A DNA stretch of 64,000 bases. Origin: Bugula neritina. Its lineage: Eukaryota > Bryozoa > Gymnolaemata > Cheilostomatida > Bugulidae. Positions within the stretch are counted from its first letter, which is position 1; every line of letters begins with the position of its first letter. The stretch covers positions 12,342,980 through 12,406,979 of the forward strand of contig OZ037771.1 of assembly GCA_964035545.1 (NCBI GenBank), given 5' to 3'. The notes below the pieces were generated by a model. That model saw only the letters and a list, made by a program, of their open reading frames with translations, made no database searches and was not told where the DNA came from. Shown one piece after another: positions 1 through 13,700 of the stretch. Position numbers and translations under genes: made by a program.

Positions 1-17
1 AAAAAATGACAACTTAC

Positions 18-2286
18 AAATTTAAGGTATGACGGAAGTAGGAAATTGCAAGGCCATCAACAAGAGATGGTGCATGATTGATGGTTAAATTCAGAGGTGT
101 GTTTTCATGTAACCGCCAAGGTTTCCTGAGACCCAGCGATTGAAGAGATGATAGATTAAACAGCTGCACACTGAACGAAGATGTGGTTATGCTTTCAGGG
201 CATCTTTTGTTGTAGAATTCAGAGTTGAGAAAGCTAGCTTGTTTTAGAAACTTACAAGACTGGAGGACAAAAGATTCCAATTTGCAGAAAGAGTAGAGTG
301 GAAAGTTCTGTTTTGGCTGAATGGCAACGAGTCTCGGACACCCGGAAATGGTGATTGATTTGAGGATCCAGGAAATGGTGGTGAATGCATTTGTTTTTAT
401 AACTTCCAGCAGATGCAAATCTTTGATTACTACATTTACATCAAGCTTGCTTAGCAGCTTCCTTGATTCTATCAAACAACAAGCAACATTGACATTTATG
501 AGTTTCACCTTTTTACTTTAGTAATAAAGTATATAGTATATAGGTACGTATATTCAATGTTTAAAGAAAAAGCATTTCCAGTAAGCAGACTTGAAAACTT
601 TGAAAAATAATTTACTAAAACATACTCAAAGCTCAATTAAAGCCTCTATATATAGGTATAGTTTTTAACATTTCAACTATGCTCTTGGGTATTTTATTTA
701 ATTTTATTCAACTTATACCGGTTGGCTAGACTAGTACATTGTCTCAGCAATTGCTGTAGTTCTCTTGAAGTAGTTCACTTACTCTTGGTAAGACCTTGTC
801 CACCATGCTTAAGATCACGTTGAGTCCAGGTGTTACTAGGTGCTGTAGGATGTACCAGTGTCAGGTTTAAGGTCCATTTAGAGTTAATTACTTTAATTTG
901 ATCCGATGATTGACTTTCACTTGCCAATGTCAAGGTGATCTCAGTTGAGTTCTAAAGCAAGGTGAAGCCAAGAGTTATAGACACAAAGTATGATTTTTAT
1001 CACAATGAAGGTGTAATGTAAAAGATCAGAAATGCGGTATACAATTTAGCCTAATAAGACATTCATATATATTATGAACACAACGTAAAGGACGCAGCAT
1101 GCGCAGATAAGAGTGGACTGAAACATACAGGCCTAGCATAAAGTTGGTGAACTTTTATAATTAAGTTATTCTAAAACAAAAAATTAGGCATTGATGGGGT
1201 TTGAAGACCATTTGTTTTGCTATGTTCAGTTTAGCTGTTATGTGAACTTCTAATGATGGCACTTTAATTTAACTCAAAAGTAAATGTAAACGTAAAGCTC
1301 ATATAATAAATCAATCATTTTCCATGCTCAGATATTGTGCAGTTACAGAGCTAGAAGCTGGGGTTTTATTGTTAGGAAGCTATAAAGTTGCTCAAAATGA
1401 ATGCTATCACTCATTCATAAACTGTCTGAAAAATTATCGAAGACTAAACTGACAAACTTCTGAAAGATGCATTAAATTTTTAGGTAAAACAAAGGTTAAA
1501 AGTTTTTCTGTGATTTTTAAAATATTAACCTGGAAAATATTGTAGTGTTTTATAGAGTTACCCCTCATTACATGTTATTTATATTATTCACGTTTTAAAT
1601 CATGATATATTGGCCCCTAATTTTGTTTCACTTTTGCTTACTTATAGTAAATCATTTTCAACCAAAGTTTGGCTTGTCAACTGACCGACATTTTGGTGTT
1701 GAGCTCCAACATTCCGAATGTCGGTCACCCATAACACCGACATTTCGAACTTTGGCCAATTGTAGGTCTAAAGTTTTAGAATGCCCCTTTGTGACCAGTA
1801 TAAAAAGAAGCTTACAGTCAGTTGAAGATATAAGCTCGTACTAGAAGGAACAATACTACATAATAAATCTCACTTTTATCCCACTACACAAGACTTTCTT
1901 ATCTCGTGCTACTTGCAAGAAGTTATGTTCTCTGCCTGATTTCATTCAAAACTCACAAGTTACTAGATTATTTTAGTAAATTTAGTTAATTGACATAATG
2001 CAAAAGTTATAATACTATTGATACTCAATCACACATAAAAGAAGGTATATAAACAGTTTGCACATTAGACTAGGATAGTACTACTTACTGTGCCATTATC
2101 AGGAGGGGTGTATGGTGGCCCTTGTCCACACCATACCACATAGGCGCAACTGCAAGCACATTGTCCACACAAAGGTATGGACTTGTTGTATTCACAGTAT
2201 TTATTTCCAGAAGCTGAGAGAACATTCTGGTATAATACAACTACCAGCAAACTCTCCAAGCCTAGCAAAATACACACAGACCACAC
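18..2286 (-). CDS. Leucine-rich-repeat secreted/membrane protein, 5' part only (runs off left edge)
   Basis: Two exons are seen: 2089-2286 and 18-508. The first starts with ATG at 2286 and encodes a likely signal peptide (MWSVCILLGLESLLVVVLYQ, then NVLSASG). A cysteine-rich block follows with the spacing CGQCACSC-x5-C, then GQGPPYTPPD, which resembles an LRR N-terminal cap. It ends at a strong GTAAGT donor in phase 0. The second exon reads L/I/F-rich segments such as ITISGCPRLVAI, CKLESFVLQSCKFL and LSSLQSLGLRKP, with the spacing expected of degenerate LRRs. It ends at a GTAAGT donor (phase 2), so the gene continues left of the window. The acceptor at 508 has a poor pyrimidine tract, so this junction is the weakest point. 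LRR membership is inferred from pattern only. Toll-like and other LRR receptors are possible, but no family can be named. Confidence 0.5.
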
Positions 2287-4717
2287 ATGAAGGTACTCAT
2301 ATATAAAATATTAAATGGCTTTAAAAGTTTGAGTCACACTTTTGATACAGTGCAGTTGTTCCAAGTGTCAGAACTCAATTTCATTTACTTGTCACTTTGA
2401 GTAGCTACACTGACACTATTAACCGACACTAGACCACCCAAGAATGACCATAGACAGAGTAGCCTTCATGCAGTTAAACACTTCATGACATAAAAAATGC
2501 AGCTTTCTGTCTTAAATGTATAATTGCATGATATCATTACAGTGTTGGCATTAGAGTTTGCTCTGTTTTAATAACTGTTGAAAATGGTGCATGCATCGAA
2601 ACTACACACAGACTTCTTGTTGAAAAATTTCTATTGCTATCAGTAGGCAATAAAGATTTTAAGTGTTACTGAAAGTTAAAAAAACTGATTAAATTTATAC
2701 AATTGAAATGTTGATTGCGTTTCACAATTTTGACTTTTGTTCTTACCATAACAATACTACATGCTATTATGTTCCGCATTTAAAGGGCTTTTGTTAAAAA
2801 AAAATAAATCATTGGCAATTTAGCTTTTTTCATATCACAAACATTCAAATTGAAAAAATATATAAACTGACAAATTACATACTTGTAATTTAAGTTTCCA
2901 GCGAAAGCATAGATATTAGTAGAAATTTCGAAACTACTACACAGAGCATGAGTAACATGTGAGTCAGTTATTGTTACTATGAAATATCAAAGCTATGACT
3001 TTATTATAGTACACCTACCAATTATCTTCATTAGGCACCACATGGCCTAATTATAAAAACTATAATTATCAAACTAAACTTTCTATTGCAATAATTGTAT
3101 GGTCACATATTGCAATAACAGTATTGTTGGCTGTAACTACATGTATTAATGCTAGAATAATATTTTGATTTCAAATATTTCAACTGTGAGTAAACTTGCA
3201 TCTTATAATGATTTTTGCTAGAAAACCTGTAACATTTGACTATGAGACTATAATCCTCATATTAGTAGTTTGGGTAGACAATTACCAAGTGTAGTAAAGC
3301 CAACACTTAATAATTCAGCATATCTATATTATATCTTACTAAGCTATTTTTAGGTATATGAAGTGCAGGTGTGGTAGCATGCAAATTCCTGTTTTAAACA
3401 AATTCCAATTATTGCAAATTTTCTAAGCTTCTGAAAACTATGAAACTTTTTCAGTTTTGTTATATGCTAGTAAAAAAGCCAGTTACTGTTTAAGTTGGAA
3501 ATGCACCTTATAGAAAAATAAATTATTTTTAATTCAGTACGGTTGATTGAAATTGACATAAAAATTGCTTCATTAATTTATAATATTTGTGGAGAAAATT
3601 TGAATTTTATTAATGATTCAAACTTCACTAACATGGCTGAAATATGCTAGTAGCTATATGCAGTCTGATTGAAAAACATTAAATTCTAACACTTTATTTT
3701 TAATGTATTCAGAAAAAAACCCAATCACACAACTCCGAGATATATCGATGTGCAGTAATAATTTTCAATAGAAAGCTATGGCTATGACCCAAAAGTATGA
3801 CCTCTACTACTTGACCTTCACTATGTGTCCCCTGTAGACCTCTGTTACATATTGCTTTATACCAGCTTTTCAAATTATATATTTAATTAAAACTAACTGC
3901 TTTTGTGTATTTATTTATTGTTCACAGTATTGCTAGAATGTTACTTTTTACTGTTATATTGTAATTTGAAAAAAAAGCTGTGAAAAAACAATTGAAAATG
4001 TGGAAACAGATGGAAACTATAAATAGAGACATACATGTCATGATAGCTTAAATAACATATTATGAGTCATTTCAAAGAAAACAGCAAGTTTTACTGTATG
4101 TCAGAGAAAACACTGTGCCTTACAAAAATAAACTAGCTATTAAATGAAAACTAACCATTTGTTGGTTAATAAAATTTCAATACACAAGGCAAACAATTGT
4201 TAAAAGAAACCAATAAATAACTTTACATGGCAAATAAAAGAGTGTGAATTTTTTAATTTAGAAAGTCTATAATATATCAAAATCACAAATTCAACATTTT
4301 AGTAATAGTAAATATAATCCACATATATATAATATAATATTCCACAGGTCTAATGTACTTCACAGGTATTTTTTTAAATTGATTATATAACTGAATAAAT
4401 AAAAATATTCAACTAGGAAAATAATTTGTGTGAATATAAGTATTTATATTTCTAACTATCATACCCGGAAGTTAGCATCACACATTTTATTGTGTATATT
4501 TATGAGGTAGTATAAAATATTATAACTGGCTTTTGAATAAATTACAAACACCTACCTAAAGTAATGCCTTACGGACATTTCGAGAAAAATTATCAGCAAA
4601 TTTATATAACAACCAGTTTGGCAAACTGCATAGGTTGGAAGGGTGTTTCACCAAATGTTGAGTATACAAGCAGTCGTAGAAGTCATTGTGTTACACCCGC
4701 CTTAGAGGTCAATGTTA
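2287..4717. other. Intergenic, AT-rich, no gene seen
   Basis: This lies between the LRR gene start and the metalloprotease stop. It is AT-rich with stop codons in all frames and no recognisable domain. A possible AATAAA signal for the metalloprotease reads on the minus strand at 4486-4491. I see no RNA gene. Confidence 0.6.
4486..4491 (-). terminator. Candidate polyadenylation signal of the metalloprotease gene
   Basis: TTTATT on the plus strand gives AATAAA on the minus strand, about 230 nt past the proposed stop codon at 4718. AATAAA is common by chance in such AT-rich DNA, so this is only a candidate. Confidence 0.25.
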
Positions 4718-7700
4718 CTATTTGCAAGAGTATGGATCGCAGACATAGTCCCAGAGGTGAGAGTTTCTACCCTGACTCTGTGTGCCCAGATACCTCATCT
4801 TGTTGGTAATGGCAGAGTTTGACTGGAACAGGAAGTTGATGTTCTGCCAGATGTGCAACCCACTTGTCATGTACATTCTAAAAATAGATGTGTAACCCAC
4901 TTGTCATGTACATTCTATAAATAGATGTGTAACCTACTTGTCATGTACATTCTATAAATAGATTAGCTCACTTGTCATATACATTCTATAAATAGATGTG
5001 TAACCTACTTGTCATGTACATTCTATAAATAGATTAGCTCACTTGTCATGTACATTCTATAAATATATATATTTCACTTGTCATATTTATTCTATAAAAC
5101 AAGTATTTGATGTACCATATGTAATTAACAACTATATTTTAATTACTGGTTCAATTAGATGTTTATTTATCGTATATATGTATATGTTCACTAAAAGTTA
5201 TAAAACCTATCTTTATAGCTATGTACGTATAATGCATATTGCCAAAGACAGCAATTATGCAGTCAACTATCAAAATATTAAATGATAAATAAAAATTTAC
5301 ATACCTCTGTTTAATTTCTTAGCGAACTGTATATGCATCTCAGCAAATCTGATAATGTATTATTATTTAATAAATAAGTTTTGTATTAGTTTATATATAA
5401 CATCGTAAGCCACACACCCAGCTTCTCTCTGCGTGACATGCACATAGACGGAGTCAATTCTCGTCTGATATGAGGTCTGGTGTCCGTTAGGTTGGCTGGA
5501 ATCCATAGGAAACAGTTGAGAGATGGAGAACTCCCTCTTTCTTAGGTAGCCACTCACAAATCCTTGTGCATCATACAATGGTAAGACTTTGTGTACCTAA
5601 ATTTACATGACCTCAGCTGATAGAATGTAAACCTTAGTAGCTGGAGGTTGAAAGTTTGTGATAAACTGCAGAGCACAAAACAACACTGCCGTTCTGCGTT
5701 TTTGATAAAACTGGAAATTTGCAGTCTGTTTCGTCAAAATGTTATTTTAAGTTTTCTACTCAACTTTCAACTTAATCCTTTTTATGTCACTACACTAATA
5801 GCATTGCTTGTTTTTTAACTACTTTATGCACAAGCTTGAGAACTAGCAAATACACATGCATACGTTTCATCATCTAACACGCTTTGATCAGTTTACCTAC
5901 TACAAGAAACTACCCTTGCCTTCTTTACCTACAGCTAACTAGAAAGTACACATTATGGCACCAGTTCTTCAACCTACCTTGCTTCCTGTGAAAAAGTAAA
6001 TGTGTTTGTCTCTGATGTCATAGTAGGCAGCAGAGATGGCGCTGTTCCTTGGTAAACCAAACTTGGTGATGCTGCCGCTCTCTTGCAGTGATCTCATTCC
6101 CGAGGATCTGGCTATGAACTTCTGGTACTGAGAGCCTGCGTGTAATAATTATGTTTAACAGATGTTGGGTCTAAGGCTATGTAATGATGTTAGTAGTTGT
6201 GGCTACTTATGACAGACCTAGTAATGACATTTTAACTGTTATATGATGTAATACCACACTAATATAGTGCATTAAATATCATATTATTGCACAGCATGCT
6301 AATTTTTAATAGATATATTCAACATCATTTTAATGTATTTTCAGGTGAATTTCTAAATTGCTAACATAACAAGTTTTTTAATATAAGTTCTCTAGCTTTT
6401 AAATTCACAAGATTGAGCCTCCAATCATATTCATATTTAACACTAAGAAGCATAATAAAGTCTACAACACCTATGCTTGGTTACTAATAATACTTTAAAG
6501 CTATAGATGTTTCATTTTGGTTTAAGAAACTCACCTGAAGACAATTCCATGATTTAGAAAAAATATTTAATCAAATATAATATTAAAACTTACTGAATAA
6601 CACTACAGCCCAACACGTACTCACAGTTTCCATGAAAACACATTTAAAGGATTGCTCTATCTTGTCTAATAAATGGCCATTTAGGTCAAACACACATAAT
6701 ATTGTGTTTTTCTAAGCATGCATTGACAAAAAGCATTTGACCAAAGGTAGAAAAAGTTAGTTGAAGTTGAGGGTGTAGATTGGTAACAGCCAAAACGCCG
6801 ATTTTGAAATGAGCTGGGAAAGGTGACGTAACAGCGCCAGCATTCCTGCTGGTCACGTGACTATACAAATGAATAACTATAGAAATATGACTGTGAGATG
6901 TGATCTTTCAGCTCGTAATTTGTATATTTATAGAAGTGCAAATGTGAATTATCTCAATCTGTAGTTTTTTGACATGTTAAATAACATGTATGTGATAACA
7001 TTAGGCCATATTTTGCTTGTAAACATTAGAAAAAAGCATTGCAAAAACATGCATTCTTTAGGATGAATGCCTGCAATCGATCTAAACTAGGTCAGATTGT
7101 GCAATATTACGGGCGCACCAAAGCTGACCTATATAACGCACTGTAACTGCTTGAGCGTTATTGGTTGATGTTGCGCTCAGCAACCTTGAATACTAGCGTT
7201 ATAGTTAGCACGTGCAGCATAGTTACTGGCATTCACACGTCACGTATTAGGCTATTCTTTTTCATGGCTGAAAATTTTACCTCCCTCAAATTGGAATTTT
7301 GAAAAGCTGTTTTCTAGGCATATATCCCTTTGCAAAGTCACAATTGTTTGCATACACATTAGATTATAGTTCATAATTATAATGTGATTGTAATAAACTA
7401 AGATAGAGCAATCCTTTAAATAAGACGAGTGAGCCACACTTACCTTTAATGACATAGACATAGTCTACATATAGCGGTGGTTCATAAGTGTATATCTGGA
7501 ATATAGCTGAGGGGGTGCCAACGAGCCCCGGAAACTCATCGGTCACAGCTAAAGGATATCCACCATTAGGTTTGCCTTCCAAGTTGGAGTACTGCCAGAC
7601 GAGAGAGTTTCTGGTGATGAGAGTTCTGTAGAAGAGGCCAATAGAACCGTCTGCATAGATCGAGATCCACTGTATATCAGTTATGGTGTGGAACGGGCCG

Positions 7701-10700
7701 GTACAGCGGCCTAAAACATGCATGCAAAAGTTGTATTGTAACTCAATATGGTAATGCTATAATAGGCAGTCAAACCACGTGAACAAAATGTCCAACAAGA
7801 AATTTACTTTACATATATTATGCATGATATTTATTATAATATATCATAATTATTACAACACACATATACCTTACACTATACAGCATAATTATGTTTTATA
7901 AATAACACAATATTATATAGCATGTCATGTATACCTATTTTTGATTATCTTATTGTTACAACATACTATAGCATTACATAATATTTTTAGGTAAAACTTT
8001 GAGTTGAATTTGCATGAACATAATTTAAGTAGTTGAAGAAGCAGCCGTGGTCTAGGAGTTAGAGTGTTGGCGCAGTAAACGCGAGATCAGTGGGTCAAAC
8101 TTCAAACCCCAGTAAATTTCTTTGGTGATGTTAAAAAGGACATTCAGTAAAAACTGCTTTTTTGCCACGAGACACAAGCATTCAGCATACTTATAAAAAA
8201 ATTCTTTCCACCAGGAATTCTCATAAAAATTAAGACTTTAAAAGCAAACTTGGATTATTGGGATGGAAGCATAATCATTTTTGTAAAATAAAGAACCGTA
8301 TAGCTCTTTAGACTATAGCAATTTTTTCATGCTTCAATTTGCATAAAAGCATAAAACATAAAACATTTTTCAACATTTCAAGTTTTTAGCAAATTGTAAA
8401 GATATATGAAGATCATTACACATCAGAGTGTTTTGTACAAGAATTTTTTTTAACATAAACACATTAAAAAGTTTTTGCAGATATGACTTTGGCTCCCCAA
8501 AGTCAGGAAATGAAAAAAAATGATGACAGACCAGTATAACTTTTCCCTCACCATACGTATTTTTGAGATTTACAAGGTCAAGGTTACTCAGTGAAATGGC
8601 AGCGTTGACGTTACGATTATAGTCTGCTCTCATGACTTGGGAGGCGGAGTTGTGTCCAAACCCGACCAGATGTCCAACTTCGTGCTGCACCACTGTCCGC
8701 AAGACGGCAGCAGACGTGCTCACTGTAGGATAGAGAAATGAGTTTGTATATATAGCAAGCTTTACATAGCTATCATGTGACTACACTACAGCCTGTTATA
8801 GAATAATGAATCTTTATTTACTGTCATATAGAATAACTTCAAGTAAGTGACAAACAAGGATCACACATGCAATGGTCTAGAATGATGGTGAGACAATTCT
8901 ATAGTGAAGTAAGTGCATAATTTATTAATAAGTTTTATATTATTGACTAAAATATATTTGATGTACGGGCACAGTTTGTATATTTAACTGAATTGGATTA
9001 TATCAATTTGTAGAAATGTGACAAAACAAATTATGGAAAGATGAAATACCTTCAAGTTTATATGTACCTCTTTTAACTATGATGCCAAATAGAAATTAAT
9101 GGAATTAAATGCACTTTTGTAATTTTTATTTAAAAAGAAACTAAATCGTGTATTAGAATGTTGACTGATTACCTTGAGGTATGTATGAGGAGTCACGAAC
9201 CCATGTCAAGGCTTTGTTAAGATGTATGAAGTTTGTAGAGCTTGTAGTGGCAGGACTGTTTCCAGGGATCTCTACACCTTACAACAATAATCTTAAAGAA
9301 TAATATCAGCATGATTTAGAAGAAGTCAAGTCACTAGCAACTGGCACAGTCTACATCACTCAACATTTTGTTCAATTACTAGCAATTTGAACAGGGTAAA
9401 TAACTTAATATGAAGATTAGTCACAAAGCACTTGAATTGTCTAGATGACTCAACATGTATTCAAGTCACGAGCAACTTAAATATTCTAAATGCCTCAAGA
9501 GGAGGCCAGAACTAAAACATGGATAGTTAAACTATGCTCAAGATCAATAAAAGTAAAAGTGTATTTTTACTTGTTTGTTGAAATAGTCAGTACGTGATAG
9601 CAATTATTTGTAATTGATTTACATCTTGATTCATTACGCATTATAAAAAGGAAAATATACAAGACAATAAGTGGCTTACTTGGTCTGAACTTGATGCTGA
9701 CATGAACATTTCCAAACAGTTTCTCCTGGAAGCAAACCTTGGAGTTTCTTTCCCATGTAGCAAAAGCAAGTTTGATTTCATTTCTCTGCACAGTTTCGGT
9801 GAGAACACCGAGACCATCCTCATAAGGTTCAACAAGTCTCCACGTTATCTGCTGACTCTGAATTAGTCCGAAAGTAAACCAAATTTCACCGGGTCTTGGG
9901 TTGCTTCGCTTTTTACGCAGATTTGTGGAGAAACTTGAGTTTGTAAAATTTGATTGTCCAATTTGATTAGAATTGTTGTGATTTCCTTCCTCAAACTCCG
10001 GAAATGTAAGATTATTCTTAGGAACTGTTTCTTGCTGGTGAAGACGTTCCGGTGTTTCAACTTTTGTATAGGAGAGGAAACGTTGGTCATAAAACTCGGC
10101 TGGTAATATTCTCGGCTGCTCTTGAGCCACCAAATTAATGCTTTCTATAGATATAGTTTCTCTCTTTACCATGTCAAAGTCCTTTTGAAAGATTGCTGAG
10201 AGCATAGCTAAAAATTAAGTAAATATCATGTAAGTTATGATTTTTGCACTGTTTTATTGTAGTACACATTGTCATAGCAACAAAAATAAAAAAAACTCCC
10301 TTCAAAATAAAACAATGAAAAATAAATATATAGACACAATAACTAATTGTTTTTCTCTTGCTCTGTGCATAGAGATAAATGCTAGCTTTATAATGTTAGA
10401 CGATTCTATTAGAGTAGAGATATATATATATATATATATGGTTATGTATTTATCGATGTATAAGTGCTTTATTCATTCTAATTAATGTCTTATTGTTGAT
10501 TAAATTTTTTCATTGTATTTTCTAATAACCCATAGCATTTTACATTGGCTTATTAGGACAAATTTTAAACAAGTATCAGATTTCGATCAACAGATGGTCT
10601 ACCTCTGATAATAAGGAGATTGAAGTAATCTAACTTTTTTTTTTTTTGTAAAAGAGTATATATAATAGTGCAACCAATATTACAGCTACTACAGTATTAA

Positions 10701-13700
10701 TTATTTCTCTCAAGATTGGCTGGCTTATAAAATTGCGTAATTCAAGGTACGTAGTTAAAACAAGACATGTGTAGCCTAACTGCATCAACCAAAAATAAGT
10801 TGCTAAAATTTTTAATACAAATGAATAAATAACCTTTGACAGGCATCGCAGGTTGTAAGAGTTTCAGTAGACGGCGTTTTACGCAGACTATTATTTGTAA
10901 TAAATAATGCTACTATTGAGATGCAGTAAGCCTGTGGTTTAGTTTGAATCTAAAACTCTTTTAATTTAAAACAACCAGTGGAAATACTAAAAACTACTTG
11001 AAACAGCCAAAAGTAAAGAAATGAGCTGACAGCTAACAACAGGTGCTCTCAACATTATGACAAGTATATTCAGAAGCCAAGCGACTCAACAGATTTTATA
11101 AATTTTAAGGTTGGGTGCAAAAGAATTTACTAAATATTAAACTATATTAATAAATAGCCTTTATTACTTACATCTACTTACATTTGATACTTGGTTTTAT
11201 GGATGGTCCCAATTTACAAATAATCTTGACTAAGTAACCGGCTAAAGTTTTGCTTTCACTGTAGTTGGTGAGCTGATAGTGGAAATCTTCGTCAGTGCAC
11301 AGAGGAAGTGCCTGCTGTCCCATGTCACTAAGTGTCACATTAGGTGACTGGCATCTACAGGTGCTCATCAGGGTTTTGTCGCACAGCAGTCTCTAAAAAA
11401 TAAATAAAAATTGAGGAATACTTTTTTTTGAACTAAACCATTTGTTTGGACACACGCCGAAACAGCGAATCGGTAATCTGGTGTTGGGAGTTTTACTTAG
11501 CCGCATTTTATCATTTCATGGTATCAGTATTTCACACTCATAGATAGGTTAAGATATTTAACGCCTACTCTAATACAGCATTTATCTACTACATTTATTA
11601 CCTGTTGCAAAATAAATACTTATCTCTTTTTAATATATTGGATAAAAAATTAATTTTACTTACTCACTCATGCATTATTGCTACACATGTTTGCTAGAAG
11701 GTTGAATAAATATTTATAACTATATTTGGATTTTGTAGTAACTCAGCTGTGTTGTAAATATACAACAGATTATAACAGGTCATATCTCCAGGAGCTGGTA
11801 CTTAAGAAGGAAATACATGACCAGGTGAATGTTGCTTCACCTCACTTGTACACTGGGACCTGGTGGTACAGAGTGCCCAGTGAGTAGTTCCCGGAAATAC
11901 TACTGGCTACAAGTGAACACTCTCAGTGCCAGAAAGTCTGGTGCAGAGGAAATACTTTGAGAAAAAAATTTCTCCAGTTTAAGCACTTGAAAAGTTAGCA
12001 TTAATAAATATGTCATATGGGTGTTACTTTGTGCTTACAGATACTCAAAATTTGTTGACTGACCGTATTGTTTTGTTAAAAGAGAGCAGCTTGCATAAAA
12101 CAATCATACTAAGTTTAAAATGTTAATTTTAACTTTTTTAGTTCACTTCTGTTTGGTTTAACTGTTTGCATTATATAATGTTCAGACAAGTCTTAAGGAG
12201 GGATCTCAAAGAAGCCATCTACTTTCATGTGAAAATGAGAGAAGTAATAAATGAACAGACAATTCTACATATAACTAGATTTCAGGTTTAAAGGATTGCT
12301 CTATCTTAGTTTATTACAATCATATTATAATTATGAACTATAATCTAATGTGTATGCAAACAATTGTGACTTTGCAAAGGAATATATGCCTAGAAAACAG
12401 CTTTTCAAAATTCCAATTTTAAGGGAGGTAAAATTTTCAGCCATGAAAAAGAATAGCCTAATACGTGACGTGTGAACGCCAGTAACTATGCTGCACGTGC
12501 TAACTATAACGCTAGTATTCAAGGTTGCTGAGCGCAACATCAACCAATAACGCTCAAGCAGTTACAGTGCGCTATATAAGTCAGCTTTGGTGCGCCTGTA
12601 ATATTGCACAATCTGACCTAGTTTAGATCGATCGCAGGCATTCATCCTAAAGAATGCATGTTTTTGCAATGCTTTTTTCTATGTTTACAAGCAAAATATG
12701 GCCTAATGTTATCACATACATGTTATTTAACATGTCAAAAAACTATAGATTGAGATAATTCACATTTGCACTTCTATAAATATACAAATTACGAGCTGAA
12801 AGATCACATCTCACAGTCATATTTCTATAGTTATTCATTTGTATAGTCACGTGACCAGCAGGAATGCTGGCGCTGTTACGTCACATTTCCCAGCTCATTT
12901 CAAAATCGGCGTTTTGGCTGTTACCAATCTACACCCTCAACTTCAACTAACTTTTTCTACCTTTGGTCAAATGCTTTTTGTCAATGCATGCTTAGAAAAA
13001 CACAATATTATGTGTGTTTGACCTAAATGGCCATTTATTAGACAAGATAGAGCAATCCTTTAAACAGTACACTAAAGTTTATGCTGAAGCAATACTGCAG
13101 GCATGAGCATGGAAGAGCAAGAGCAAATTCTTTGTAAGTTCAAAGTTCAAACCCTAAAGTCAGCTGCTGTGTTTACTGTTAGTCTTTAAAGATACAGGTA
13201 CCTAATGCCAGAATGAACAGTTGGTCATTCCTATAGACGAAGGAGAATATAAGAATTATTTTTGGCTACAAGATCACCGATTTTTTTTATGTGATAAACT
13301 AGTAGCTCTCTATACTGGAGTGAATTGATGACTCATAATTAGTCACAGTCTTTAAAAAAACATGTCATGTGCCTTATAGCCTGTCAGTTATTTGCTTAAG
13401 GTTGTTTAGCAACATTTTCCAGTTTTAAAGAATCAAATCAAAATTCGTTTTCTAATAATCTTTTGCATTATTCATACTTTACCACTCTCTAGCTCACAAT
13501 ACTCTTTCCAACCACATTTCATAGCATAACCAGTTCATCAATTAAAATGGAGATATTCATATTTCAGCTCAGCATTCAATATTTTATACACATAAATCAT
13601 CAAAATCTAAGAACCACATTGATTATTTGCCAGAAAAATCCAGCAAACTATTTTTACATTGGCATTTTCAGACGCTTCAAATGATGGCAGATCGATTAAG

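Noticed and set aside
4564-4809. 81-codon plus-strand ORF
   Set aside because: Antisense shadow of the terminal metalloprotease exon on the minus strand.
6686-6868. 60-codon ORF nearly identical to one at 12839-13021
   Set aside because: The similarity is due to the two MITE copies; the ORF has no domain, no extended coding signal, and is intronic.
8041-8120. tRNA gene
   Set aside because: A- and B-box-like motifs are present, but the arms do not fold well by eye, and the body matches SINE copies elsewhere in the window.
11810-11950. GC-richer patch in metalloprotease intron 1 (GACCTGGTGGTACAGAGTGC)
   Set aside because: It stands out in composition, but I could find no coding frame, repeat partner or fold to support a call.
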